Assembly: GCF_044596045.1 (NCBI RefSeq)
Contig: NZ_CP138995.1
Span: 1,612,001 to 1,676,000, forward strand
DNA from: Flagellimonas sp947499585
Lineage (GTDB): Bacteria; Bacteroidota; Bacteroidia; Flavobacteriales; Flavobacteriaceae
DNA length: 64,000 bases
Direction of reading: 5' to 3'
Positions 26,624-38,100 of this stretch are shown piece after piece. A model generated the notes under the pieces. That model was given only the letters and a program-made list of their open reading frames with translations. It did not search any database and was not told the origin of the DNA. Within the stretch, counting starts at the first letter, position 1. The number at the start of each line of letters is the position of its first letter. The position numbers and the translations under genes are program-made.

Positions 26624-27337
26624 TTATTTGACCAATTGATAATCGTTATAATCTTTTTGTAACTGTACATTGTTGTTTGGGAGTACAGTAACAAAATCAC
26701 TTAGTTTCAGTTTATCCACCTTTGCATCAAAATCATGTGACAAAGCAATAACCATTCTCCCATAGTCTTGTTTAGTGGTTTTATTCTCTTTGTTATAGAA
26801 TGGGATTAGATTAGCGAAATACAATACTTGCTTTACAACACTATAGTTACGCTTATTGATATGTAATTCAATTTTTGAATAGGGTAATTGGAAAAAATTA
26901 CGGTTTGCAGAGACCATTTCACAAATCCATTTTTCTCCCAGGTCTATCAATTGCGAACTTTTATAATATTCTAAAAAACTATTCATATTAAAGTTTGCAC
27001 TGAGTTTTGAAAGAGTGGCATCTTTTGAATAGGTGATTTTTTTATTGCTTTGATCCATCACAATTTGCCCATTTTGAAAGACAAATACAGATGTGCCTAA
27101 AATCACATTTTTGGTATAGTTACCGTTTCTTTCCATAAAGGCATCATATGACTCCGTAACTTTATTTCCATTTAATCCCCGTAACAGGGTAAAATTCATT
27201 TGGACTCTATATTGGGGAGTATTCTTATAAAAATCTGTTACTTTATTCAATACCTCCTCTACACTTTGTGCTTTACCGTTGGTAGAAACACAGAGAAAGA
27301 AAAAAAGTAAAACTGGGTATACGCTTCTTTTTTTCAT
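26624..27337 (-). CDS. Small secreted LolA-like protein of the RHS operon
   Basis: 237-aa exported protein; signal peptide then GKAQSVEEVLNKV. The body (YRVQMNFTLLRG, NGQIVMDQSNKKITYSKD, SKIELHINKRNYSVVKQVLYF) has the alternating beta-strand pattern of the half-barrel LolA/LolB and outer-membrane lipoprotein-sorting-like fold, but no clear family signature. It overlaps the end of the LRR giant by 1 nt (TAATG) and precedes the RHS gene by 40 nt. A periplasmic carrier or chaperone for the large secreted proteins is possible but is inference. Confidence 0.55.
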   Translation of the reverse strand: MKKRSVYPVLLFFFLCVSTNGKAQSVEEVLNKVTDFYKNTPQYRVQMNFTLLRGLNGNKVTESYDAFMERNGNYTKNVILGTSVFVFQNGQIVMDQSNKKITYSKDATLSKLSANFNMNSFLEYYKSSQLIDLGEKWICEMVSANRNFFQLPYSKIELHINKRNYSVVKQVLYFANLIPFYNKENKTTKQDYGRMVIALSHDFDAKVDKLKLSDFVTVLPNNNVQLQKDYNDYQLVK

Positions 27338-30300
27338 TATTCTGAGCCGTTATTTAGTTTGGAATTGCCCGACCTGGTTTCTTGTATAGTATACACACCA
27401 CGTTCCGTTTCTTTCTTTACTCTTACTAACCCTCCTTCTGAGTCATATTCATAAAAGGTGGCATAATTATTTTCATCCAGTTCCGCTTGTAATCGTTGTG
27501 TAACAGGATCGTAAACAAATGATTTCAAGTTACTGTCAAATGGATGCATTCGGACATCATCAAAGTAGGCGTTGAGGCCTGAACCATCATTTTTAAGGTA
27601 AATCTTCATATTGGCAGCATTAGTGGGAATGGTGAAATCTCCTGATATACGCTGCCATCCATCAATAATGGCACCTTTTGGCTGAAACAGGACGTTTGAA
27701 TTGGGGAGGATAATAGCTTGCCCGTTTTCGTCTAAATATTCTAGCGTTATGCTTGTATTTAAATAATCCATTGCCATATGTTGTGGTTCTTCCACATAGT
27801 CAAATAATTGCACGTTTGCCTCAATACCTGAATCAGTATCACTATCTGTAGTATGTCCTGTGAAGTTGGTTTTATAAGGAGAATCAGTTGCGCCGGATAG
27901 ATTGAAATTGGATGTTATTCGAAACGAATTCCCAACAATAGCAACATCGGTATATTCAATTTGAAGGTTAACATAGTTTAGAATGGGATAATGGTAATCT
28001 TCGAAAATAACTACATTGAACCCACCAGGTAAGGGGCTGTTAAATTGATATGCCACCAACGGGGTACGGTAAACAAAGCGATATAGATTATCAGGTGACA
28101 AAGCAAAGGAATAACCCACGGCAACTTCTTGTAAACCAATTAATTCAGTTTCAAATTGAAAGTCATAGACCGTTACATTGGTTCCCGTAAAATTTCTAAT
28201 AAATGGCAAAAGAGGATTTACGTTAGGAGCTTGAGGGTCCTTGTACAGTTCATAAACAGGAGGTATATCTTCTTGTGCAAAGATTTTAGATGTTAGGTGA
28301 TCTAATAACGCTATGAAGGACTCCTTTTCGGTAAATTCTAAGGTATTGGCTGGAACGGGCGTAGCAGCATGCTCGCGAACCCAACCACTTATTACGTATC
28401 GATCTCCTGGTTGCGGTATAAATTTAATACAGCTTACCAACTCTGGATTTGTCACATCTTCTATGGCTACAGTTACTGCAAGTACTTCTAGGGCATCACA
28501 AAGTCCTTCGCTAATTCTAGCATAATATGTTTCTCCATCAATAAGGGTGTACGTATTGGGATATGCGGTACCAGCTTGCGGAAAATCATACCATAGTATG
28601 GTTGGTTCCAATTCAAAGAAAGTAGTTATATCAGCGATTGTGGTACCGGACGCTACTTGAATATCGCGTTCGTATAACTTATTCTCTTCTGCGGTATCTA
28701 TTACAGATACTCTAACCGGATACCGTTCTTCACTTGAATCTGCTCCATTGCCCTGGCTTGCATAATATGTTTGGCCATCAACCAAGCTATCTGTACTGTT
28801 GTAGGCCAGCCCCCCAGTTTCTGCATCATACCATGTCAAGGTATACGATGGGTCCGTGGTCTCCATGACCAAATTCCCAACGGTTGGATTGGTGGAACTG
28901 CAAAATTCTTGATTACCGTCCCCCACAAGAGTTGGAATGCCCACAAATACTTGGACAGAAAGTCGGCATGGGTTACCATCCTGAGCGGCATAATAGATTA
29001 CATCATTGGTTAGAGGGGTGGAAGTTGGCAATACATCTATGCTGGCATATGATGAATGCCATGTAATATTGATGCCCTCAACAACCAAATCGGCCAGGGT
29101 GGGCGAATTATTGCCATCAAAAGATTGATAGGTATCTCCAAAGGGAGCACCAAAATCAAGTAGGATTTCTACAGGGACCCGAGCTTCACCATTACCTTCG
29201 TCTGCCCAGACAAAAGTTTCATTTATACTGCCCAATTCTACAGATTCAAAATATCTGGTGCCGTCAATTGGAGCGCTGTGCCACGTTACACTATTACCAC
29301 TTGGAGATGTTAAATCGCCAATTGTGGGCTGATTGTCATCATCACTGTTACAAAATACTTGGGGTTCAATTAGAGCGCATGGGTTTGAAGATGTACTTTG
29401 TGGTTTTTCATAAACTCTGATACCATCGATTAACATGTACACTGGATATGCGTTATTTTGATTCGTTGCATTGGAACCGACTTTAAACTCCATAAATTGA
29501 GTCGTTGATGAATTGGTGTCAAATTCCAAACGTTCCCTTTTCCAGGTGGTTGCCACGGAAGTACTGGGAGCCATGGCTGCGGTGGATTTTGTGGTCCCAG
29601 CAAAGGTTATCTCCCAAAAACCCTGTGCCTCATTGGAAATGGCATCATTGACCACATTGGTAACATTGGCCACGTAAAGCTCAACAACATATGTAGTGCT
29701 TGCATTTAACCCAAAAATATCGGCGCCAAATGCCTCAGCCGTGTTTTGAAAGCGAAGTCCTCCAGCACAGATGTCCCCATTTTGTGAGGCGGTAAAAGAT
29801 GACTGAAGGTACGGATCTGTGGTATTGGAATACGGAGTGGAAAAAGTATCCGGCGTTCCCAAGGTTGTGGTCCACCCGCTTGCGCCCATGGATTCGTTTC
29901 TGCTATTGGCTATGATTACATTGGCGGCACCTTCAAAATTGCCGTAAAGCGCATTTGGTTCCTGGGGAGTGTCATAAACCACTTCTGTACAGACATCAAG
30001 AATGGCAAGGAACACCCTGATTTCCAATCTACAAGTTGTTGCATTTTCCGCGGCAAAATAGGAGACCCCATCTTGCAGTGCTGTGGTATTGGCCAATGCC
30101 GTTGTGCTTGTTGCAGAGGCATACCATTGTACTTGACTTGCCGTACTAGAGGGGTTTAACGAAACCACAATATCTGCCAGCGTAGGATTTGTTGGGGCAT
30201 CAAACTCTTGTATGGGATTTCCAATGGGGATAAGATTGTCAATATTGACCTCAACCCCAGCACGACCTATCGTATTTCCCGTATAATCCCTCCAATATGT

Positions 30301-33300
30301 ATTGTCATTTTGCAAGGTTTCATTTTGATCTAATGGTGTGCCGCCTGTTTGCGTAGGATACCAAATTGCCGTGACACCTGCCGGGGTTGGTATTGATAAA
30401 TCTGCGACTGTTGGTACGCCGCCGGTAGCACAAAACTGTTGCTGAACTATGGTATTGGAACCAGGTTCGACATTCAATGTAATATCATTTCTGGTCAGTG
30501 TAAGTCCAGTGACCACGGAGTTGGTAGCCTCAAAATAATAGACCCCGGCATCTGTGGCTGAAGCATTGGGGATTACATAATCTTTACTGGTTGCCCCTGC
30601 AATGGCCACCCCATCTTTAAACCATTGGTAGCTGTTGTTGGTGCTGGTAAGCACAGTGCTGGTCAAGGTAATGTTACTGAATTCCTGTACGGTTAAGATT
30701 TCTTCTGCATCTACTTTTGCTTGGGGGGAGAAGGTATATTGAGAAAAACCTGTTACATAATCGGAGTGTTGGGATTCAAAATCAGAAAATATAAAGTTAT
30801 TGATAGGAATCAAGAGTGTGCTTAGGGGAGTTGCAGTTGTGGTAAAATCAGGAATTGTTCCAGATAGTTGATTATTGTTCACCCGCAGATCAACAAGATT
30901 GGGAAGATTCAGTAATTCAATTGGAATGCTTCCCGTTAATTGGTTGTTTGACAATGCCAAGCCTGTAAGATTGGTCATGTTTGCGAGTTCTGGGGGAATA
31001 TTACCGGTGAATAGGTTGTCATTTAAAAATAAAGATGATAGGTTAGTAAGGTTTCCCATTTCCATGGGAATGCTTCCCGAAAAATTATTATCACCTAGAC
31101 TTACATAATTTAAGCTGGTCAGTTGTCCAAAAGCAGCAGGGATGCTCCCGGTAAATTGATTTAAGCTAAGGCTAAGGCTCTGTAAATTGGTCATTGACAC
31201 TATTTCTAGAGGAAAACTGCCAGAGAGTTGATTGCTGTTCAATGCTATATTTCTTATGTTCACAAGATTGCCAATACTTGGAGGAAGGCTACCGGTAAGT
31301 TGATTGCTAAATAACCATAAACGAGTAAGGTCCGTTAAATCACCGATAGATGCTGGAATAGGTCCTGAGAGATTGTTGTTCCCTATATTTAATACTGTTA
31401 CATTCCCATTTACCACGGTCACCCCAAACCAATCACAAACGGGTATATTGGTATCCCAGGGTTGGTTATTGGCCAGGGTATTGGTCCAATTGGCCCCGTT
31501 GGTACTGTTATAAAGATCAAGCAGAGCTTGCTTTTCAGTGGCGGAAACTCCGCAAGAGTCAGTACCTAAGTTTAAGGTAATATCATTGCGTGTTAGTGTA
31601 AGCCCGGTTACCACGGAGTTGGTGGCCGTAAAGTGGTAGACCCCAGCATCTGTGGCCGTGGCATTGGAGATTATATAATCTTTGTTGGTGGCTCCGGCAA
31701 TGGCCACTCCATCTTTATACCATTGGTAGCTGTTGTTGGCGCTGGTAAGCGCGGTGCTGGTCAAGGTAATGCTTCCAGATTCCTCCACATATAAGGTTTC
31801 TTCCTGATCTACCTTGGCTTGAGGGGAGAACAAGTATCCAAATAGGCTTGCTGCATAGCTAGAATGTTCTGATTCAAAATCGGAAAAAATAAATGCATTA
31901 TTATCGAGTATTAAAAAATTTAATGAGAGCCCTAATAAATCTGGAATTGTACCTGAAAGTTGATTGTTTTGTAAGTTTAATAAAGCAAGGTTGGTCAATT
32001 GATTAATTTCTATGGGAATACTTCCTGAAATCTGGTTATTAAATAACGTTATTTCAACCAAATTGCTTAATTGGCCAAGTTCAGCTGGTATTGATCCTGT
32101 AAGTTGGTTATCAAATAACCTAAGTTCAGTTAAATTACTTAATTGGCCGAGTTCAGCCGGTATTGACCCTGTTAACTGATTACTATAAAAATCAAGAATA
32201 GTCAAATTACTTAATTGACCAAGTTCAGCCGGTATTGATCCAGAGAGTTGATTATCCCTTAAGAGAAGCTCGACCAAACTAATTAACTGGCTAAGCTGAG
32301 TTGGTATAGATCCTGTAAGTTGATTTCCAGTTAAATTTAGCAAGCTCAAATTACTCAACTGACCAAATTCAGGAGGTATTATTCCTGTTAGCTGATTTTC
32401 AAATAGGTTAAGTTCAGCCAAACTATTTAATAGGCCAAGCTCAATAGGTATATTTCCAGATAAATTATTATCAGCTAATACTAGAGTTGTTAAATTTGAC
32501 AAATTTCCTATAGTACTTGGGATTTCTCCCGTTATTGCATTATTAGGTAATGATAAATCGGTTAGATTTATTAAATTGCCAATAGATGCTTGAATTGAAC
32601 CCGACATATTATTGGTGTGCAGTTGAATTTTTATTACATTTCCGTTACTAACCGTAACCCCATGCCAATCACAAGGTTCATCGTTTACAATGTCCCAAGT
32701 ATTAAACCAATTGGCCCCATTGGTGCTGTTGTAGAGATCCAACAGTGCCTGTTTTTCGGCTGCGGAGACCCCACAAGTGGTCGTGGTTACGCTTAGGGTA
32801 ATATCGTTACGGGTAAGGGTAAGGCCCGTGACCACGGAGTTGGTGGCCTCAAAGTAATACACGCCCGCATCTGTTGCGGTAGCATTGGAGATGACATAGT
32901 CCTTACTGGTAGCTCCGGCGATGACCACACCGTCTTTATACCATTGGTAGCTGTTATTGGCGCTGGTAAGGGCAGTACTGGTCAAAGTGATGGTACCATT
33001 TTCATCCACGGTAAGCGTTTCTTCCAGATCTACTTTGGCTTGGGGGGAGAAATTATAATAATTTAAATTTGCCTCGTAATTGGAATGCTCTGTCTCAAAA
33101 TTCGAAAAAACGAAATTGTTATTAAAAAAATTGAAAGCCGCTAGATTCGGTATATTGGAAATTGCAGCTGGAATATCCCCAAAAAAATTATTTCCCGAAA
33201 GTTGCAATGACTGTGCATTAAGTAAATTACCGAAAGTATTCGGGACGGTTCCAGTAAGATTGTTTGTATTGACCTGTAAGGTGATAAGATTTGATAAGTT

Positions 33301-35148
33301 CCCTAAGGATGTAGGAATGGTCCCTGTCAACTGATTGTTGCTTAACAAAAGTGAAATTAAATTACTTAGATTACCAATTTCATCAGGTAAATTACCTGTT
33401 AATTGATTATTCAATAAATTAATATGAATAAGGTTTGAAAGGTTTCCAATCGATGTGGGTATTGAACCAGAAATGTTGTTGTTTCCAAGGTCCAAAGTAA
33501 TTAAACTTACCATATCACCTATATTGTTAGGAATCGAAGTTAAATTATTCCCTACAGCAAGAAAATCCCTTAGATTCAATAAATTTCCGACACTTGATGG
33601 AATGGCTCCGGATAATGAATTGCCGCTAAGTCTAAGGTTGGTCAAATTTACTAAACTACCAATCTCATCTGGTATGACCCCACTTAAATTACATGTGAAT
33701 AAATTCAAATCCAAAAGCCCAATTAAATTTCCAATTTCAGTTGGAATAGCTCCATTTAAGCTTCCATTGTTGGAAAGATCTATTCTTGATAAATTAACCA
33801 ATTGGCCAATTTGATTTGGAATACTCCCCACAAGATTATTATTTGACAATTTCAATTCTGAAACTTCCCCATTCACCACCGTCACTCCATACCAATCACA
33901 AGGTTCGTCGTTTACAATGTCCCAAGTATTGGTCCAATTGGCCCCATTGGTGCTGTTGTAGAGATCCAACAGTGCCTGTTTTTCAGCGGCGGAGACCCCA
34001 CAAGTGGGCGCGGTTACGCTTAGGGTAATGTCGTTTCGGATAAGGGTCAACCCGGTGACCACAGAGTTGGTGGCCTCAAAATAATAGACCCCAGCATCCG
34101 TGGCCGTGGCATTAGAGATGACATAATCTTTGCTGGTAGCACCAGCAATGGCCACTCCATCTTTATACCATTGGTAACTGTTGTTGGTGCTGGTAAGCGC
34201 CGTACTGGTCAAAGTAATGCTGCCATTTTCCACCACGGAAAGTGTTTCTTCTATATCTACCTTGGCTTGGGGGGAGAAAGCATAGGTAGTAAAATTTGAT
34301 ACATATGTTGCATGCTCAGATTCAACATGGGAGAAAACAAAGTCATTCCCCTGTATTTCTAGTCTAATCAAAGAGTTATTTGTAAAGTCTGGAACATTTC
34401 CGGTTAACGAGTTATCTCCTAATAATAACAGTGTTAAGCCATTTAACTGGGAAAGCCCTATAGGAATGGCCCCAGATAATTGATTATTAAATAGTGATAA
34501 TAAAAAAAGATTGGATAGCTGGGTCAACTCAACAGGAATTGAACCTGTAAGTTGGTTGTTAGACAAATCCAATTGCAGCAAACTAGTCAATTGTCCAAGT
34601 GAAGATGGTATTGTTCCAGAAAGTTGATTGCTAAACAAAAATAGCCTTTCCAAGTTGATGAGTAGTGATAAACTTGACGGTATTGTTCCCGTAAAGTTGT
34701 TATCCCATAATGCTAGTAAATCTAAATTGGTTAGCTGACTAAGTTCTGTGGGTAAACTCCCAGATAATTGATTACGGCTCAGCGTCAATTTTTCCAAATT
34801 GGTTAGCTGACCAATTGAGGTTGGGATTGCCCCAGATAATTGATTTTCATCAAAATTTATGTTGATTAGTCCGCTTAGGTCATCTATGTTTTGTGGAAGA
34901 CTGCCAGATAACAGGTTAGAACTTAAATCAAGTTCCGTAACTACATCATTGACCACAGTCACCCCATGCCAGTTAGTGACTAAAGCACTAGTATTCCAAT
35001 TAGTATTATTGGTCCAATTAGCACCATTGGTGGCATTGTATAGATCAATCAAGGCTTGGCGTTCTGCTGTGGAGACATCTTGTGCTTGAACCACATGGCC
35101 CAAGAAAAAGAGTATAAAGCTTGCCAGTAGATAGTTTAGTTTTCCCAT
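27337..35148 (-). CDS. Giant LRR/Ig-like secreted protein of the RHS operon (2603 aa)
   Basis: Exported protein with signal peptide ending VVQAQ. It has four leucine-rich-repeat blocks of the plant-like GxIPxxLGxLxNL type (about residues 25-285, 385-690, 795-1105, 1200-1460). Each is capped by a WYGVTV- or WHGVTV-type N-cap. Each is followed by an Ig-like domain (NGSITLTSTALT, QWYKDGVAIAGATSKDY, ATDAGVYYFEATNSV) at about 295-380, 700-795, 1105-1195 and 1470-1560. The remaining 1000 residues hold more beta-sandwich domains (Ig-like ITWHSS, galactose-binding-type DGIRVYE and YFDDVRM) and a last YD-like segment, YDPVTQRLQAELDENNYATF. The protein therefore carries adhesive arms and an RHS-like end. 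Next in the operon come a LolA-like gene (1-nt overlap) and the RHS toxin. Role in target binding is inferred. Confidence 0.85.
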   Translation of the reverse strand: MGKLNYLLASFILFFLGHVVQAQDVSTAERQALIDLYNATNGANWTNNTNWNTSALVTNWHGVTVVNDVVTELDLSSNLLSGSLPQNIDDLSGLININFDENQLSGAIPTSIGQLTNLEKLTLSRNQLSGSLPTELSQLTNLDLLALWDNNFTGTIPSSLSLLINLERLFLFSNQLSGTIPSSLGQLTSLLQLDLSNNQLTGSIPVELTQLSNLFLLSLFNNQLSGAIPIGLSQLNGLTLLLLGDNSLTGNVPDFTNNSLIRLEIQGNDFVFSHVESEHATYVSNFTTYAFSPQAKVDIEETLSVVENGSITLTSTALTSTNNSYQWYKDGVAIAGATSKDYVISNATATDAGVYYFEATNSVVTGLTLIRNDITLSVTAPTCGVSAAEKQALLDLYNSTNGANWTNTWDIVNDEPCDWYGVTVVNGEVSELKLSNNNLVGSIPNQIGQLVNLSRIDLSNNGSLNGAIPTEIGNLIGLLDLNLFTCNLSGVIPDEIGSLVNLTNLRLSGNSLSGAIPSSVGNLLNLRDFLAVGNNLTSIPNNIGDMVSLITLDLGNNNISGSIPTSIGNLSNLIHINLLNNQLTGNLPDEIGNLSNLISLLLSNNQLTGTIPTSLGNLSNLITLQVNTNNLTGTVPNTFGNLLNAQSLQLSGNNFFGDIPAAISNIPNLAAFNFFNNNFVFSNFETEHSNYEANLNYYNFSPQAKVDLEETLTVDENGTITLTSTALTSANNSYQWYKDGVVIAGATSKDYVISNATATDAGVYYFEATNSVVTGLTLTRNDITLSVTTTTCGVSAAEKQALLDLYNSTNGANWFNTWDIVNDEPCDWHGVTVSNGNVIKIQLHTNNMSGSIQASIGNLINLTDLSLPNNAITGEIPSTIGNLSNLTTLVLADNNLSGNIPIELGLLNSLAELNLFENQLTGIIPPEFGQLSNLSLLNLTGNQLTGSIPTQLSQLISLVELLLRDNQLSGSIPAELGQLSNLTILDFYSNQLTGSIPAELGQLSNLTELRLFDNQLTGSIPAELGQLSNLVEITLFNNQISGSIPIEINQLTNLALLNLQNNQLSGTIPDLLGLSLNFLILDNNAFIFSDFESEHSSYAASLFGYLFSPQAKVDQEETLYVEESGSITLTSTALTSANNSYQWYKDGVAIAGATNKDYIISNATATDAGVYHFTATNSVVTGLTLTRNDITLNLGTDSCGVSATEKQALLDLYNSTNGANWTNTLANNQPWDTNIPVCDWFGVTVVNGNVTVLNIGNNNLSGPIPASIGDLTDLTRLWLFSNQLTGSLPPSIGNLVNIRNIALNSNQLSGSFPLEIVSMTNLQSLSLSLNQFTGSIPAAFGQLTSLNYVSLGDNNFSGSIPMEMGNLTNLSSLFLNDNLFTGNIPPELANMTNLTGLALSNNQLTGSIPIELLNLPNLVDLRVNNNQLSGTIPDFTTTATPLSTLLIPINNFIFSDFESQHSDYVTGFSQYTFSPQAKVDAEEILTVQEFSNITLTSTVLTSTNNSYQWFKDGVAIAGATSKDYVIPNASATDAGVYYFEATNSVVTGLTLTRNDITLNVEPGSNTIVQQQFCATGGVPTVADLSIPTPAGVTAIWYPTQTGGTPLDQNETLQNDNTYWRDYTGNTIGRAGVEVNIDNLIPIGNPIQEFDAPTNPTLADIVVSLNPSSTASQVQWYASATSTTALANTTALQDGVSYFAAENATTCRLEIRVFLAILDVCTEVVYDTPQEPNALYGNFEGAANVIIANSRNESMGASGWTTTLGTPDTFSTPYSNTTDPYLQSSFTASQNGDICAGGLRFQNTAEAFGADIFGLNASTTYVVELYVANVTNVVNDAISNEAQGFWEITFAGTTKSTAAMAPSTSVATTWKRERLEFDTNSSTTQFMEFKVGSNATNQNNAYPVYMLIDGIRVYEKPQSTSSNPCALIEPQVFCNSDDDNQPTIGDLTSPSGNSVTWHSAPIDGTRYFESVELGSINETFVWADEGNGEARVPVEILLDFGAPFGDTYQSFDGNNSPTLADLVVEGINITWHSSYASIDVLPTSTPLTNDVIYYAAQDGNPCRLSVQVFVGIPTLVGDGNQEFCSSTNPTVGNLVMETTDPSYTLTWYDAETGGLAYNSTDSLVDGQTYYASQGNGADSSEERYPVRVSVIDTAEENKLYERDIQVASGTTIADITTFFELEPTILWYDFPQAGTAYPNTYTLIDGETYYARISEGLCDALEVLAVTVAIEDVTNPELVSCIKFIPQPGDRYVISGWVREHAATPVPANTLEFTEKESFIALLDHLTSKIFAQEDIPPVYELYKDPQAPNVNPLLPFIRNFTGTNVTVYDFQFETELIGLQEVAVGYSFALSPDNLYRFVYRTPLVAYQFNSPLPGGFNVVIFEDYHYPILNYVNLQIEYTDVAIVGNSFRITSNFNLSGATDSPYKTNFTGHTTDSDTDSGIEANVQLFDYVEEPQHMAMDYLNTSITLEYLDENGQAIILPNSNVLFQPKGAIIDGWQRISGDFTIPTNAANMKIYLKNDGSGLNAYFDDVRMHPFDSNLKSFVYDPVTQRLQAELDENNYATFYEYDSEGGLVRVKKETERGVYTIQETRSGNSKLNNGSE
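30470..34290 (-). repeat. Four near-identical Ig-domain/LRR-cap DNA cassettes within the LRR giant
   Basis: Copies of about 290-420 nt lie at roughly 33873-34290, 32680-33060, 31440-31850 and 30470-30760. Each encodes an Ig domain; the first three also encode the next LRR N-cap (ALLDLYNSTNGANW). They share strings such as CATTGGTAGCTGTTGTTGG with a few mismatches, while the LRRs between them are diverged. This is the pattern of a recombinogenic repeat. Confidence 0.8.
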
Positions 35149-35196
35149 TGGGTCAGTTTTTTAGTGAGCTGTTGCGGTATATTTTTAATACGATTA

Positions 35197-38100
35197 TTAT
35201 TTTTCATTTTGTGGGATATAATCCTTGTAATCCACAAACTCTCCTTCGGTAGAAAGGTTGGCGCATTTATGCGAGTCCACTTTTACATCTACGGTAATTT
35301 GGTCATATTCACCTCCAAAAATTTGAACACCTTCGGAGTTTGTCAGTGTTAACACAGCACTTAGGTAATGGCTGGAATGGCCCTTTCTTCTTTTGTTTCT
35401 ACCTCCAATATCATAGTCTACCAAGGCCCTGCCTGTTTCATCAAGAACTATGGTTCCGTCGTAAGTGTATTCGTTGGAATCTATATCTATAATAGGTTGC
35501 TTGTTTACCAATACAACCCAGCCTTGCCTGCGGTTTCTTGCTTGATACCAGGTTTTCATTCGTACGTTATAGTACACCACATCATTGGGCTTACCATGAA
35601 TGGTAAGATTGGATTGTGTACCCTGGCAATATTCCAATTCTGATGTTCCATAGTCAAACCCTGTATGATCATTATGGGTGATTCTAGCGTCAGTGATTAA
35701 GGGAATATCACCAATATCGCACTGATCACCTACACCATCTCCATTGTAATCCAATTGCAAGGGATTATAGGTGTAAGGGCAATTATCGATATCGTCCGTT
35801 AGACCATCACTATCACTGTCACCAACTGTAATCACTTCCCCTAACAGTTGCCGTTCTAGGAAGGCATTGTCACCTTCACGAACCAAGAGACTGTTACGGC
35901 CCGTATGCGCACGAATGTCTGTAATTTGTGCTCCATCCGGTCCATCTAGGTTAACAGCTTCTTGATAATTAAAATGCCCATAAAGGGAGTTGAAAAAATC
36001 ATAATCTTCAAAATTGTCAGCACCCATATCCTGATATCTACTATTGGATGCCACTGCGGTGGGTAGGGTATAATTATATCCGTATTGGGCTGAAAAATAA
36101 CGATTTAGGGCATCTTTGTTTTCCAATTCGGCTCCATAGGGACTGTATTGGGTAACCTCACTGGCAAAGGTCCACTTGTTAGAACTATCTTGGGGGTCTA
36201 TAGCTTTTTCCCAAACGTTGGATAGTTTATTATAGTATGGGGTAAACTCTTTAAAATAACCCTCTTTTCGTGTATTTACCTTATTGGATGTTCCTTCGGT
36301 AATGTTAATGCGCTCTGTTAAATAGGCATAGGAGTATTTTGCACGCCATTCCGACTTTATGTTATGCAGAAAAGGATTAAATCCATAGTTTTCAATAGGA
36401 GTACCAGCCAAATCTGTAGATGATTCTACGCTTTTAGGTAAAAGGGAGAGGTTGCCTTCGCATTGACAAGGCCATAAGTCATCATATTCGACCGCACTGG
36501 CGTTAATGATTTTTAAATTGTCGACAGCTGCCCCAACCGCGGATTGTTCAAAAGAGCCTGAATCTAATGTTGACAAATAATCACCAGAATTATTTGTAAT
36601 CGGGTTTTTCATTAGGGTAACTGATGCCATGTTGGCCAATTGCTGGTTTCGGTACCCGGAACGTATGATTTTAAAATCAAGAGTATTGAGCAAATCCAGT
36701 CCTTTACCAATCATTTTACCGTCCCTGTCCATCAATTTTATTCCTGATGCAGTGACTTCTGCCACCCATAATCTTTGTGAGGACTCATTTTCATCGGTAA
36801 TCAATAATTCGTCACCTTCATAAAAATATTCTTGCACATCTTCTTGCATATTGTACAAGTCCCCAGCTTTGTTTAGGACGCCCCAAATACCAAAGTTTTT
36901 AGAAGCTTGTCCCATACCTTCATATGCCCAATAGGCTGGAAAATTGAAATTAAAGTACTCATCATCAAATTCGTTAATAGTTCTTGTTAGAATCACTTGA
37001 CCAGTTTCAGCATCCCATGCTTCATTGATTGTTGATACCCTTGACCCTAGATCAGTTGCTATTTTTTCCTTTAATTGTGCGGTGGTATGTATCACTTTTG
37101 TTGTGATGGTAGAGTGGGCCACATTTTCAATTTTGGAACGTGATGGCACAGCAGTTGGAACAATAACAGGGAAAATCCCTATGTACAAAACGACAACATT
37201 AGCTTTAACTCCTGTGGTTTTTGATTCAGAATAACTTTCCCTAAAGTCAGTGACCACATCATAATCAACCCCAATATGTTTATCTATCTGAATACTACCA
37301 TCTTTGGAAACGGTTGGTAATCTGTTGTCCAATACACTTTGATTTTCAGATTGAGTACTGTATTTATACTCAACTGATGAGATGGGATCTTCGGCATTTT
37401 CAGCATATACTTTTTGAGCACGAACTTTACCATTCATATCATTGGTGTGTACTACAAAGCCTTGAGAAAGAGCATATTCGTTTTTTACTTCCACTGGAGC
37501 ACCTAGGATTCCTTTGACCACGTTAAGCAAAAACTGGTTTTGGTTACTTGTGAAATTGTTTGGACTATCGATATCCGTAAAATCAACCTTTGTAGGGAAA
37601 TCTTTTGATGTATAATGTTCAGTAATTACTCTACCTGTAGCATGTGCGGAAATATTATCGCGTTCCAAATTTTTAACTGTAACCCGACTATAGGTCACGG
37701 CGGATGAAGGGAAAAATTGCTCCCCAAATGGTTTTTCCACATAGCTTACCTCTTTAGGAGCTACCAATCTCTCACCAATGTTGTAAAAAGGTTCTACAAA
37801 AGGGTTTTCCTTGCTCATATTGGGTTCGTATGTTGCCACACCACTTGAACTGCCATCTTCTAAAAGGTATTCATAAGTTTGCCCGTATTCTTTATCATAC
37901 CTTCTTTCGGAAGGCGGTATTTGGTCTTCATCAACACCTACCATTTTGTGCCATTGATCTTTCATGACCAATTTTTTAATGCGAGATCCACCACCCAATT
38001 TGTAACTTTTGGAAGTAGATAACCTAATCCATGATTTATTTGGAACAAAGCGTTGGGCGCTTAAATTGGTATTCTTGCGCAATTTCTTATTGGGCCCTGT

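Noticed and set aside
26584..26700. 39-residue N-terminal extension of the RHS protein
   Set aside because: It overlaps the preceding gene and hides the good signal peptide that begins at 26583.
30470..34290. Regularly spaced repeats that could suggest a CRISPR array
   Set aside because: Units are 300-400 nt and encode Ig domains and LRR caps in one long frame; no short palindromic repeats with unique spacers are present.
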